From Epiperipatus broadwayi (lineage: Eukaryota; Onychophora; Udeonychophora; Euonychophora; Peripatidae), in the NCBI GenBank assembly GCA_028023455.1, contig JAQFVV010000032.1, forward strand, positions 4,558,392 to 4,622,391: a DNA stretch of 64,000 nucleotides, read 5' to 3'. The notes beneath the pieces are model-generated. The model worked only from the letters and a program-made list of their open reading frames with translations. It was not told the origin of the DNA and did not search any database. The stretch's first letter is position 1. Every line of letters begins with the position of its first letter. The position numbers and the translations under genes are program-made. Positions 1 through 13,200 of the stretch are shown here, in pieces.

Positions 1-2300
1 CATTTCTGGTTTCCTAATTTGAGGACATTTACTAATAACCAGTTCCATTTATGATATTATTTGTCTAGTGTGATGAGCAATCTCATATTTTATATTATCT
101 ATTATTAATTCTGGTTTGTCCAAAAGAACATATTTTATTTATCAGATATCGAAATCTATACACTATCCAGACTAGCTATTTTATTTTTCATTTTTTATCT
201 TTCATTTTATTTTCTTTACAATATATATAATTTTTATTTAGCATATAATTAAAAATAAACTTCCATTAAATACAAAATTAAAATACACTAAGAATAAATT
301 GAAAATTATGTTTATGACCTGAATCAATTTTTAATTCAGATAATTTTTAGTTAATATTCTCATATCAATAAAAAAAATTTTTTTGTCTTAAAGGAAAATG
401 CTCATCATTTACCCATAAACAGTATTGGTAAAAAAAAAAAATATTTGTTTTATTAAAATTACAATAATCACTGAGAATTACATTTTTTAAAAATAAATTT
501 TACTTAATTAACATTATATTTTTATAAAAACAACAAAAAAGTTAAGTCATTGATTTTTTTTATCTTTGCTGCAGAGTATCCTGCTGATAATAAAAAAATA
601 TTTATTTATATTCTACAAAAAGTACATTCTGAGATAACATTCATCTCCATTAACAGTCTCAATTGATTTTTAATTTTTATATACATATGGAAATCTTGAA
701 CTGTATGGAATAATTCATTTAAATCAACTTAATTAGAAAACATTTAACCTAAAACAACTACCCCAGACCCAAAGGTCAAAGTAAAATGACAGACTGATGC
801 ATCCAAAAGTAGGATCCAACGAAGAGTATTCTCTTTTTAATGCCACTGTAGATCTAATATAGAACTCAAAGTATCACAGTTTACATTTATAGGTGTAAGA
901 AATCAAAATATAACAAACTTTTTCAATTTTCTTACTATATAATAAATCCCTCCAAGTAGGTTATATATTGTAATATAAATATAATATATTGTAATAAAAA
1001 TATTGGATTATATATATATATAAGCTTTAGTTACTTTTTAATCAAGAGATGACACCACTTAATCATATCTTATCACATTGATGATTTTAAATTTTCTATT
1101 TTTAGTAGAAACTATTTTTTTCAGTCACTTTTTTTATTGAATTTGATTAAAAATAAATAAATGAATATTGTTTTAAAGTTTAAATCATAATAAGTATTCA
1201 TTAATAATAAATTATATTTAATTTTTTTATGATTATCTCAAAAACTGTCTGCTAATGTTATGATGTGCCATCTATATTATTAACAATAGACATTTATTTT
1301 GATCTTTTAGTGGTAATAATTAATTAAAAATGACTTTTTGTCAATTGTTGGCTAATTACAATACTTTGATAATGGAAGCTATTGATGATAAAATGTACAA
1401 TGTTTGAAGCTAATTACAATTAAGATGAGAAAGTGTAGTTATATTAAGCAGAAGGTTAAAGAATATTAATGCATTGTTTTTGTTTACAAAATGAAAACAA
1501 ACAAGTTTACATATAATCTATTAATTTCTTATTATTTATTTTTTTGTAAAATTATTGTGTATTTATTTCTAAATATATATATAATGTTTACATTTGGATT
1601 ATATTGGTTTATATATATAAAATAACAGCAAATCCATCAAGTAAAGCTTCGTTGATGACAAAAATAAACAAAGTGGAACACATGACCAAACTATTTTTAT
1701 AAACATTTGTTGACATTTTTAATAATACAAATTCAATTTTAATGTTTTAAAAAAAGCTTTCATTATTTAAAGTTAGAGTTCATCAAGATATCTATAAAAA
1801 TATTGTTTTTTTATTTTTTATGAATCATTATTTATTTGTTCAAATATATTTCTATAGCCTAAAAACTAAAATGAAATCTTTTATTTTTAAGTATTTACTT
1901 CTGCATATTTCTAAATATTAATCTTTTTTATTTACAAAATTAATATTTTATTTTTAGATTAATCCCATTTATTAAATTCATATCTTCAATAAAATCTGTA
2001 AAAGAAATAGAAAGAGAATGCATTAAAATGAGATTTCATTAGCTATAAAAATATAGCTCAAAGAAATAAAAGTTAATATATTGTGAAATGTGTTAACCTT
2101 AAGCATTATTTAAGAGGATAATAAGAAAAATGCATTTTGTTTTGTTTAGTCCATGTAACAGAAAGTCAGCTAAGCTGATGAAAAACAAAAATTAATAAAA
2201 TCTATGTTAAATAAAATTAAAAAAAAAAAGCGTGAAACCATCATAAATCAATTAAAATCTGTTTTAAAATTTTAAATTGCATTTATAATTTTTAAAGTAA
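1..2300. other. AT-rich DNA, no recognisable gene
   Basis: Very AT-rich sequence with many A and T runs and short (TA)n tracts (for example near 1010-1022). No open frame of useful length, no transposon motif and no RNA gene was recognised on either strand. Confidence 0.6.
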
Positions 2301-2312
2301 TTAAATCTATTA

Positions 2313-4172
2313 ATCAAGCATTGAATATTTGTGCAATAATAAATAATGAAAGGAATAATTCTTCACTCATGTCCTGTTCACAATTTTTTTCATAATCTAC
2401 CTGCAAGTAATAATTTGAAAAACATAAGTGAATCACATGTGCTTAGAGTTTATTATTATATAAGCCATTTTTTTACTTACTGTGCTTAAGTTAGGAAACC
2501 TATTATATGTCTGACATATAAATTAACAAATGAATTGTACAAATTTATTCAATCTATAGCAGGAAAGAGATAGAATCTCATTTTTAGCCATCTGCAATTA
2601 GACAGATATATTAATTTTTCAAATGAAATGTAATTAATTATATTAATCAAGCATGGAAGACATATATAATAATAAATAATAAAAAGAAAAATTCTTTAGA
2701 CATGTGTTGTTCATGAATATTTTTTTAAATCTACATGCACTCACCAATAAGCAAGAATTTGAAAAACACAAGTGAATCACTTGTACTTAGAACATATTTT
2801 TATACAAGCCAATCCTAGCTGACCATGATTAAGTCAGGGCTTGAACATATTATATTCCTGATATATAAATTGACAAATTGTAAAAATTTATTCAGCACAT
2901 GAGAAATAGAATCTCATTTTTAACCACCTGTTATATACTGAATAAATTTGCATAATTTATTTACCAATCTACAAGAAGGAACCCAAAAATAAATGGAATT
3001 TTATAATAAAAAATTGTTTATTTATTTTTAAGTCTTCTTTTTCAAATTACTATCCATTTGATGCAATACACTAGTCTAAACATATTTTTCATTTTTCACA
3101 GTAATCCAGAAATACTTGCAAAATGATGACTTTTAATGCCTCCATCATTTTTTTTGACCACTTCTAAGTCTGCAAAAAAAAGAGAGATTTTTTTTTTATT
3201 TGAGAGCTTAAAAAAAATTGCACAAAATGAGATCAAGTGAATATGGCTGATAGATAAGTTGTGTCATTCTGAATTTAATTAAAAAGTGTTTTATACTCAA
3301 GATTTTGAGAAATGACTCTTTGTTAGGGTGGAGTTTGCACTAACATGTAAATGTTTCTGAACTTGAAGATAAAATGTCTGACAGTTACAAACTATATCTG
3401 AGAGAAAAATGGTTTGCATAAAAAAAATAGTATTAATTGTTCGAACTTTTCAGCTATTATAAAAAAATCGACAAATACTCAAAATGCACTTTATAAAAAA
3501 AATATGTGGCATCATAATTTTACATGGTGATGTCATTTGGAATATTGACACAGAATGGTTCCTGCAAAAAGTATGTGGCAGCAAAAGTATATACCAACAG
3601 GAATGCAAAACAAAAGACAATTTTAGTTATTTTTGAATTCCCTCTCATATATGTCAGGTATACAATAGGTTTAAACTGTGATTTTAGGCCTGGTAAGAAA
3701 GGGTTGGATTATTTAAGAATAAGAAAAAGTAATTCACTTGTGTTTTTCAAACTATTGCTTATTGGTGAGTGTGTGTTGATTTTTAAAAAGTTATTCATGA
3801 ACAGCACATGACTGAAGGATTATTCCTTTCATTATTTATTATTACATATATCTTCAATGCTTTATTAATAGATTTAATTATATTAAATTTGAAAATTAAT
3901 ATATCAGTCCAATTACAGATGGTTAAAAATGAGATTCTATTTTTCATGTTATAGATTAAATAAATTTATACAATTTAATTATCAATTTATAAGTCAGGCA
4001 CACAATAGCATCAACTCTTGACTTAATCATAGTAAAGCAAAGGTTGGTTTATATAATAATAAGTTCTAAGTATAAGTGATTCATTTGTGCTTTTCAAACT
4101 CTTGCTTACAGATGAGTGAATGCAGATTTTAAAAATATATTCATAAGCAAAACAAGACTGAAGGATTATGAT
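2313..4172. repeat. Four-unit foldback repeat (two forward, two inverted, about 330 bp each)
   Basis: Two diverged tandem units run forward (about 2313-2643 and 2644-2950). They are followed by two units of the same sequence in reverse orientation (about 2951-3868, interrupted by a mariner remnant at 2972-3647, and about 3869-4172). Shared blocks include the TTTGAAAAACAcAAGTGAATcAC region, seen forward at 2416-2437 and 2760-2780 and reversed around 3731 and 4077, and a GAATCTCATTTTTAACCA-type block. The arms are diverged, so this is an old arrangement. It could be a foldback transposon or a rearranged satellite dimer. Confidence 0.7.
2972..3647 (-). mobile_element. Internally deleted mariner-like transposon
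   Basis: Imperfect terminal inverted repeats of about 30 bp lie at 2972-3001 and 3618-3647 (core GAAGGAACCCAAAAATAAAT on one side, GAGGGAATTCAAAAATAACT on the other). TA dinucleotides flank both ends (2970-2971 and 3648-3649), the usual mariner target duplication. On the minus strand, 3249-3211 reads QPYSLDLILCNFF, which resembles the conserved PYSPDLxPxDFF block around the third catalytic aspartate of mariner transposases. A following stretch (about 3110-3010) resembles the C-terminal end of the protein. At about 676 bp it is roughly half the usual 1.3 kb, so the N-terminal half is missing and the remaining frame has stops. It is inserted inside the third unit of the surrounding foldback repeat. 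Family assignment rests on the ends plus this block and is fairly secure; subfamily is unknown. Confidence 0.72.
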
Positions 4173-4199
4173 GGCCAGTTAAATGTAAATTTTTTTTTT

Positions 4200-4960
4200 A
4201 AAAAATCACAACAATTGAAATTTACTTATTGTATATTAGATTTTGATAATTTTTACATTATTTGTTACAAATATAAGTTTACAAATGAAAAATTTTTAAA
4301 AAATAATATTTTTAAATTTTCAAATATAGAAAAAAAATACTGAAGTGAAATGCATAATAAAAATATTTTTTTATTAAATGACTGCTTTACCAATTTAAAA
4401 AAATATTGAAGTAATTATTTTTTATTTGAACAATTTTTAAAATATCACAAAACATTTTCCACCGGTGTTTATGAAAGCATTGCTTTTTAATGATTAAATT
4501 ACGACTTCTACTTCATGTCATTATAGTTTCATTTGACTTGTCTTTTTAAAAATAAACCTGTTCAAATAAACTCTAATTGCAATCATGAACATTTTGGGTT
4601 TAAAATAAATATTTTACAAATATGTTGCATAAATAATTGTAAATTTGTTAAATAAACTGTTGAAAGTACTTTTTTTTTCCTGAAGTAGCAAAAAAAAAAA
4701 GTTTACTCTCAAAGTTTGAAAACAAAAAAAAAATCAGCTTCCTTGTTTTATTGTATTATCAATCAGTGGCATTGTCAACTCTTGAATTTCTAAACATCTG
4801 CATAATACTGACAACTTTGTATTTTTTTAAATTAATCAATATAAATTTCAGTTCCAGTTTCAGCTGTTAAATGAAGATAAACTGGAAAAGTAATAAATGC
4901 TACAAATTGTCACGAGAGAACGAAAACATCCGAAAGTGACAGCACTACTATCAGAACATA
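4200..4960 (+). repeat. Dispersed repeat family R3, copy 1
   Basis: Shares a series of diverged blocks, in the same order, with 5830-6600 and 61100-61640. The clearest are the blocks around 4312-4352 (matching 61165-61192), around 4262-4282 (matching 5869-5889) and the TTTAAAATAAATATTTTA block near 4599 (matching 6270). No coding sequence is visible. It looks like an old non-autonomous interspersed repeat. Confidence 0.5.
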
Positions 4961-5829
4961 CAGAAGATACATAATAAAAAGTGAAATCTTTTAGTGATTA
5001 AAGTTAGATTAGTTATAATACAGATGCAATTTTATAAATGATATTGAAGTCAAAGCTGTCAAGAATTGACCATTTTTTTGAAAATAATTCAGTTATATAC
5101 TTCTTGTTTCCATCTATCATCATAAATTTCTAATGCCTTTAAGTTTTTTATGGCCAACTGATATAATTAAATTAGAATTAAATTTGCACTATTTAATTTT
5201 TGATATGTGGTCTTGTGGTTGAATAATGCTTTTGTCAAATTAAAACTATTTTAAACAAATTTTTTATTAAATTTAAATGAATAAATTGAAAAATTATAAA
5301 TTTATTTTAAAGGATTAGCTTACTTTTTATGTTAGCTAGAATAACATAATTTAAATTCTTCTAAAAACATCATATAATTATAAAATAAATAAATATGGCA
5401 TTTATAAAATACAAAAACATGTTAGAAATTATTGAAAATAAAAATATATATTTACAGTAGTTCTTCTTGACAAATAAATTTGATAATGTTTTGCAATCTT
5501 TCCTGCAATGTCTTGCTGATAACTTCTACTATCTACTAATAAAAACTTAAAATATAATCTGTCATTTATTTTGAAGTATTTACTGCAAGATTACAATACA
5601 AATATGGGTATAGTACCTGTTCAAATGTCATTTGAGTAAAATGATGACCAGTGAATAAAATACAATTGATGTACTAAGCAAGAAATAATGCATTTATATG
5701 CTGCTGAAAACTATTGATTATTAAATGTAAAACACTATTAATTTTAACTTATTCATGATTAATTGTTTCTACTCTTTTAATAAAAGACTTAGTAGTAGTT
5801 TCTTTCATATTTCTTTTACAATTAAATCT

Positions 5830-6600
5830 TTAGTCTATATCATATTTTAATAATCTTTATATCACTTGTTACAAATATAAATTTACAAATGAAAGACATT
5901 CTAAAAGTTAATATTTGAATTTTGAAAAATATAAAAATAAAGTATTAAACAGAATATAATGGCTCTTTTCATATTGGCTCATTATCTTGCCTTTTCAAAA
6001 TTTTATTAAACAAAATATTTCTTATTCAAATTCCATTTTTAAAATAATAATGAATTTTTGTCAAGGTATCATAAAATAATGAAAATATGTTTTAGAATTC
6101 AAAATTATACTTATTATCACAAAAAATATTTTTAACAACAAATATGAAAGCAATTCCTTTTAGCGAGTAATAATTACTTCCACTTTGTAATAACTATAGT
6201 TTTTACAACTTGTCTTTTTAAAACAAACATTTTAAAACAAAATCTAATTGTAAGCAAGTATTTTTTTGATTTAAAATAAATATTTTATAAATATGATAAA
6301 TAAACTTAAATATGCAAATAAATTCCTGAAAATTACAATTTTTCTTTCCAATATATTAAAAAAAAGCATGCTTAGAAATCTACAGCTAAATAATTATAAA
6401 TTAATGGTATTTCTTTTCTGTATTATCATACAATCAATCAAGGCATTGTGGATTTTTTTGAGTTGAAAATTTGCATGACATTGATTGAAGCCGGTATGAC
6501 ACTGACTTTTTCAGGTTTTTTTTTTAAACTAACAGAATTTCAATTTTTACTGCAAAAAAAAGGAAGTCCAAACTTAAAAAGATAATCACAAAAAGCTAAG
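5830..6600 (+). repeat. Dispersed repeat family R3, copy 2
   Basis: Aligns by eye with 4240-4900 over several hundred bases. Both copies have the TGTTACAAATATAAxTTTACAA block, the ACTTGTCTTTTTAAAA block (6208-6222 against 4536-4550) and a late block around ATTATCAATCA/ggcattg (6423-6450 against 4754-4775). Divergence is high and no coding potential is seen. Confidence 0.5.
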
Positions 6601-6659
6601 AAAAGGTAAAGTAAAAATAGAACTATCATGCTGCCCCAAACACCTTAAAATTAATGAAA

Positions 6660-8560
6660 ATGTTATGTCTGGTAGGAATCCTGTTAACATATATATTATG
6701 TATGTTTAGTGATTGATTTCTTCAATCATTTTTCATCCAAAAAATATATTTTTAAAAACTTCTTTATATATTGCAAATTTTATGTGAAGTGATTTAGAGA
6801 TATTGATCTTACTTTCAACTCTTTTTTATTTTAATTTTTGCTATTATAAGAAGGAAAAGATGATGATGATGATTATATTATCATCATCACTAAAAATTAA
6901 AACTGATTGAAAAACAAAGTATATAGATAGTGGTTATGTTCATTAGGTATATATACAAAATATTAATTGATTCACTTATATTCATTAGGACCCACTATAT
7001 TAGTCTTCTTCATTGAGAAATTTTATGACCAGCAGTCAAAGAATTATTGTTTAAAGTCTTTTAAAATGTCCCATGTATAGATATAGAAATCTTCTTTGCA
7101 GATTTAAACTGGCAATATTTAATGAAATTTTATTGATTCTCATCAAGATTATTGTATCTGAAGATATCTATGTCTATAAATGGAATGTTTTTGTCTATTT
7201 ATTATAAGAATTTCTTGTCATGGGAGATTGATGCATAGTATGTCTCAAAAAATTTATATAAATGCCTTTTTTAATATGAAAATCTTTAATATATGGATAG
7301 ATTAAAATATAAAAATTGTTATTTATGTAAATTTTAACTTATGCTAAAATAATAAAATCTGGAAAATGTAAAAAATTAAAGCACTAGTTAATAATATTAT
7401 CCAAATATAAAAGTTACCAAAATGTAGAAAGTTAGATTAACAATATTGTACATGAAATTAATTTTTGCTTAAACTTGTAATCAACATTTATTTTGCTGTT
7501 ACTGCTAAACTTTAGTATTATAAATTTTATTATTGAAACATTTACTATTAATATTTTTAGTTAACCATATAAATTCTAAAATTTAGTAAATATAACCAGT
7601 TATATCCTATTTAATTATAATTTTAGTAATTGTATATACTATAAGACCCTCTTATTCATACTATTTTGATTTTAGCATTATCATGGATATTAAAATATAT
7701 GAATCAATAATGAATCTTATAATGTATTAGATGTTTTTAACTATGTATTATCTATTTACACCTATATTACAGTTTTGTTTTAAAATTACATGCATTAAGA
7801 CATCAATAAATTTGAAATCTAGATTTATAAATAGATTTTTATTTTTAAAAATAAATCTTATATTAAAATAATTAAATTATTTTAGATCTACGTTTTTAAT
7901 TAACCTAAAGTTTAATGTTTTTTATAGCATTCAGCTATTATAAGATTATATATTTATTGAAAGATTCTATGCATGCTTGATAGATGAATTTATATTTAGC
8001 AATTTCCAATATATGCTTTTTTTTTTTTTTTAATTTAGTATTAAAGACGTTATAACCTACATTACATTGACTAATTGCTAAATGGTTGCTTTATTAAAAT
8101 TAGGCTATTTGGAATCTTCCACTTTTTTAAAAATTTAAATTAGGTCAATGGTTATATTATCTAGAAACTATTGGTTTGCAAATTATATCACCTATTTAGT
8201 TTATATTTGTGAAACATTGAGTGAAAAAATAAATAAATCTAAAATTGTGCATTCTGCCTCAACCTAAAATCTTCTATTAACTTGCACTTAATTAACTCTA
8301 AAGAATATTGCTGATCCAATATAAATTTTAATTACTTTAGTAGTTTAGTGCAGTTTTATAATGAAAAGTTCCAACTACCTAAAGATGCTTAGCAAATCTC
8401 AATCTATCATTTTTGCTGTTCAAAAACCACGTCACTCGATAGATTTAGCATTTGATGTTTGTTAATGATTTAAAATTACACTTTTTATGCTGTTTAATTA
8501 AACAAAAACAATCTTTCTGAATTAGACTCTCTGCATCCTTTTAAAACACTCATCGTGCAG
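6660..8560. other. AT-rich DNA, nothing recognised
   Basis: No coding, RNA or repeat signal that I can support. It contains a (GAT)n/(ATC)n short microsatellite at about 6860-6890 and poly-T runs (8019-8031). Confidence 0.5.
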
Positions 8561-10250
8561 TATGGTTAATGCATTCGCCAGCCATGTCAAGTGGTCCGAG
8601 CTTTTTTTTTTTTTGAAAACTTAATATTCTTTATATATATAGCCAGCCAATCAATTATTGATTATTAAATGATTATCTAGCTTTTTTTTGCTTGACAATA
8701 AAGCAAAAAAAGAAAACCATAAGTCGTACTATTGAGCATTTGACTAACCTGGTGAGTATTATCATCTTCTTCGTTAGTTTTTGTGGAAAAGTATTGGAAT
8801 TATTTTCACCAACAGTGAAATATTTCTGATCTGTTCTTCTTTACTTTGCGGCTAGACTTATCACAAAGAGAAAGTAGTTAGTATTCTATTTATTAGTTAA
8901 ATATTAGCCTATTTTATTAATATTTAATTAATTATCTTTTACGATATTAAAAATTTATTTTATAGATTTAGCTAATGAATATATTTACAAGTTAAATCAC
9001 GTGTTGTAGCATTAATTACGTGTTTGATTTTTTTTTTTTTTTTTTTGCGTGTTGTTCAATTTAAGTATGTAATTATTCTTGAGATTGGCTGTCTGTAGTT
9101 AAAAGTAATTTAATCAAAACTTATCATGGACTACGGTTTGTTATCATGTTTAAAATAAATCAGTATTTCAATAGAAAAAAAACTTCTATTTTTAAAAGAC
9201 AACCTAAAATCTGTGAGGTCGTGAGTTGCATGCGGTTAGCTGCTAAAAAGCCTCATAATACAATTAAACAGAACCAGTCTTACACAGTTAAATTGCAAGC
9301 GGATAATATTCGTTTGCGTTATTTCACTGGTCATTTATATTGAGCTAAGTTTGAAAAACATACTAAACCACTTACACGAAAGACTGAATGAGGAAAAGAC
9401 TGAAAAGCATACTTTTTGTGGGGTAAAAAACAGGTGCTTTTATTGAGATAACGTCTTCTTTTTCTTATTCAATATTAAATTCATCATCCTCTCACAAATG
9501 TTTGCCCCAAATTATAAACTAGAATGCATTCCATTTTTATCTTTAGGAAGATATAATCAGCCGAAGAAACAGTGATTGCGCCATGACAAAGTGGAATTAT
9601 TGTTAAAATAACGAGCCGGGAATGAAGAGAGGCAAGGAGCTGCGTGTAAATTGGTACTGTCGAATCTTATTTAAATCTATTGCGACCTTCTGCCGCCACT
9701 GCTTCGGTGAAATTGCGTGGTTTGAAATTGACGTAGGCGTTTTATGTAAATTGCCTCTAAGGGGCATCGTTTTAATGATGTTTTATATTATTTTCTATAA
9801 TAACATTGTTATTAATTAATATATATAAAACAATACGCTTTTTATAAACTTATTTCAAATGTAGCCGCTGGCTGAGGAAGATATCCTTTTATTGGTAGTA
9901 TGTGATTTAATCTATTGACAATAGTGTAAGCTTTATGAATATGTAGACATCGACATATGTGATATTTATAATAAAAACTCTATGCAATCTACGGCGAGTC
10001 TTTGTTTAAAATCATTGATGCGAAAGTAGACAAAATTAATATATTTTGAAGAGGTTAGAATGTGTGTGGAAGCACTTTGGAGTTAATGCGCTAACGAAGC
10101 AGCAATTTTAGAAAGGACATTTTCAAACTTTAAAAATATTCAATTAACATTTCTTTCAGTTAAGAAAGAAAAGGTGCCAACTATTTTAGAAGGAAACATT
10201 AAATATTATTTGTAGAAGATTCTTATTGATTGTTTGTCTGTTTATGTTTT
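8560..10250. other. Less AT-rich patch with two short unrecognised open frames
   Basis: Base composition rises visibly between about 8750 and 10200, and several CpG dinucleotides appear (for example 9605-9740), unlike the flanks. Two ATG-initiated plus-strand frames of 65 codons occur (9146-9343 and 9622-9819). Neither resembles a known family, both are at chance length, and no splice-consistent partner is obvious. The patch could hold an untranslated exon, a promoter region or an old element. A short frame at about 10087-10200 faintly recalls a hAT C-terminus, but I do not claim it. Confidence 0.3.
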
Positions 10251-13200
10251 AACAAATGCATATACTTTGTATTGTTTTTTTTTTTTTTTTTATGTAAAGG
10301 TAAATAAACTAATATATATAAATAATTCTACAACTAATGTTTTGCATCAAAAATTTGAATATCTTTAAAACAAAATTTTTGTAATAGATGCTTTTGTTTA
10401 AAATACATTACGGATTATATTTTTCTTTAAAGTTATTTATGAATTATTTTTTTTATTTATATACCGTTTACTTAATCTTTGCGTGCACTGCTTATAAATA
10501 TATTCTTTGCTAAAACAAAACATATTTTATTCATCGAATTACTTTGAACTAATTAATACTCTCTAATTATTTACAACGCTTTCTTTTTCTTTTTATTAAC
10601 ATTTTTTTCTTTTTAAGGCGGCTCAAGATTTTTATCTTCTTTTAAAAACTGTGTACTTCAATGAATACTGAATGTGTTTAAACTTTGTTTGAAATCTGGT
10701 AATGAGTTATTAGTCATTGAAAGACTTTAAGGAAATGTTTACTATTTTGTTTTATGTTTTGGCATCTGGGTTTTGAATAATCATCTTTTTATAGGCATTC
10801 TAATTAGGCTAAAGTAATTAAGTTTCTTGCAGTATTTATCTGATGAATGACTGCGAGTTTGTTTCTGGTTAAAGTTTCTGAATTTAATACAATTTTATAT
10901 TGGAAGTAAAAAATAAATATTTTTCTTTTTATAGCTACTATGAAATTTTTTTTTCTCTCATTCTAATAAAAGTTTGTTCGGCCTTTGGATACTAAAAAAA
11001 TATATTAACAAAGACATGTATTTCATTGTAGTAGCGTATTTTATTTGCCACAAGTTATTTAACTGCTACATTATAAAATCCGCCCCAAATAATTTTTTTT
11101 TTCAAGATGCTTATAATTTAGCTCTTAGATAATTCAGTTCAAATCAGTTTAGCTAACTATCCAATTTTCTTCTACAAATGGATATCTAGCTACTCTTAGC
11201 TAAAATATAAAACAAGATGACAGTTTAAATCCTCACCACCTGGCAATTGGCAAGCGTAATGCCTTCTCCTTCAATATTTTTTTATTAGGGGTTATTAAGA
11301 ATCTTTTGTTTCATCATTTCTGGTGTCTGGCAGTCATATGAATAACTATCTATCCACAAAACTTTAAATATAGTTTTCCGTATTGAATAATTGTTTTTTT
11401 CCTAATATATGAATTGTTGTTTTGTGGTTGTAATTAATCCTTATGGACATTATTTGATATCTCTGCTTTTCATTAAAACACACACATAAAAAACCTGTAC
11501 AAAAAAGGAAGCAAAATACAAATAAGGCAATAAAAACAATGAAAACATATTACAGATCATTGTAATAAAAACTATTTGAAAAGAAAAAATGAAAATTAGT
11601 GTAGGTGAAACAAATGAGCTATGGAACACTTCCTAAAAGAGTTGTTTTATGATAAAATTAAATCTGGTTTTTTTGGAAGAGGCAAATTCACACATATGTT
11701 GTAAAGAGTATCTCAAAAACATGTTAAAGCAGTATTATGATAATTATTTTCACTGGAAGAATATAGTAGGAATATACATATTAGGTTGAATTATTTCAGA
11801 AAAAAAAACAATTTTTAAATGAAGTTAAAACAAAACATTGCAAAATATATGTAAACAGAAAAATGAACCAACATGTTACATATGTGTACATATTTGTGTT
11901 TCACAAATTGATTTGTATTTGCTGCAAAAAATACAAATATAAAAATGTAGATATAATTTATACATTAGGACTATTCAAACTTCAGATTACCTGGAGGATA
12001 GAGACAAAACATCTGTGCTTGATGATCTTGAAATAGCCCTTTTAATTTATTATCCTAGTAAATCCAATTGAGATCCATCAGTGTTTTGAGTAATTCTGAG
12101 ATATCAATATTAAAGATATTTCTTTTGTTACATTTTTAATGATAAAAAATAAAAGCAGACATTTTAAGAGTTATTATTCATATATACCAAATATTGCAAG
12201 TGAATGTAGTGAGTTTCCTCTCATATTTTTTCTTACTTACAACACAATGCTTATTTATTGGAATGTTATAGCAATGGAGAATTACTTGTATGTGGCTTTC
12301 ATATGATCAAGGTTCTAGGTATAAAAAAATCATGAATATTTGGGTCAAATTTTCTCTATGAAGTATAACCATTACAAGACTGTAAAAGTTTAAGTGTTTT
12401 CAAATGTATGGCTCCATTAAGACACTGATGCAATTGTCACATAGGTTTACTTATGGACTTTCCATTCCAAAAATACTGCTTTTCATCATTCATATGATAT
12501 ATACCAGATATGGATATAAATATTGTGATTTATCTTTCTGATGAGAACATTACCTCCAAAATATAGATAAACATTTAGTAAATTATAACCATTATATTTT
12601 ATCCATTCAAATCAGAATTATGGAATACCTTTTCCATCTATATTCAATGTGCTACAAAGATATAAGTTGTTTGCATATAGCTTATTAAGTGTAAACTTTT
12701 TAAAAAAAATAATTGTGTCAAAAAATAATATGATGCTATTTTGCAAGATATAATGAAGCAACCCATTAAATAACTACAGTATCCAACTATAGATGAGCTT
12801 CTGCCACATTTATATTTTTTTCTATATACACAATATTGTCATAGATCTTTGCATATTTTTAACTTTTATTACTAAAGTAAATTGGCAAATTAAAATTAAT
12901 TGTTTTTATTTATAAAATTGTTGTTTAATCTTTTCTAATAAGTAAAACGCATATTAAATTACAATTAACTCGAATCTTTTTCTAAAATTATAAATATTCA
13001 AAGATATCTGTTATTTGACTTATGCATCATTGCTTAATCAGCTAATAATATATCAAACCTTTATTAAATTGATTGATGGTTATACTTAATTAATAAAGAA
13101 TTATTGTTGAATTATTAAGTTTTTGATAACATTTTATCCTTAATTCTTTTTAAAATGATTGTTTCAATAAGTTTATTATATTCTAATAAACAATATTGTT

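Noticed and set aside
2313-2950. CRISPR-like or satellite array
   Set aside because: Only two diverged forward units of about 330 bp and two inverted ones; spacing and orientation do not fit CRISPR or a satellite array.
9622-9819. A 65-codon frame in the less AT-rich patch as a host gene
   Set aside because: Short, no family, no splice or start context; length is expected by chance.
10087-10203. Possible hAT C-terminal dimerisation fragment (ILERTFSNFKNIQLTF)
   Set aside because: Only one weak block, with no supporting upstream motifs; indistinguishable from chance here.
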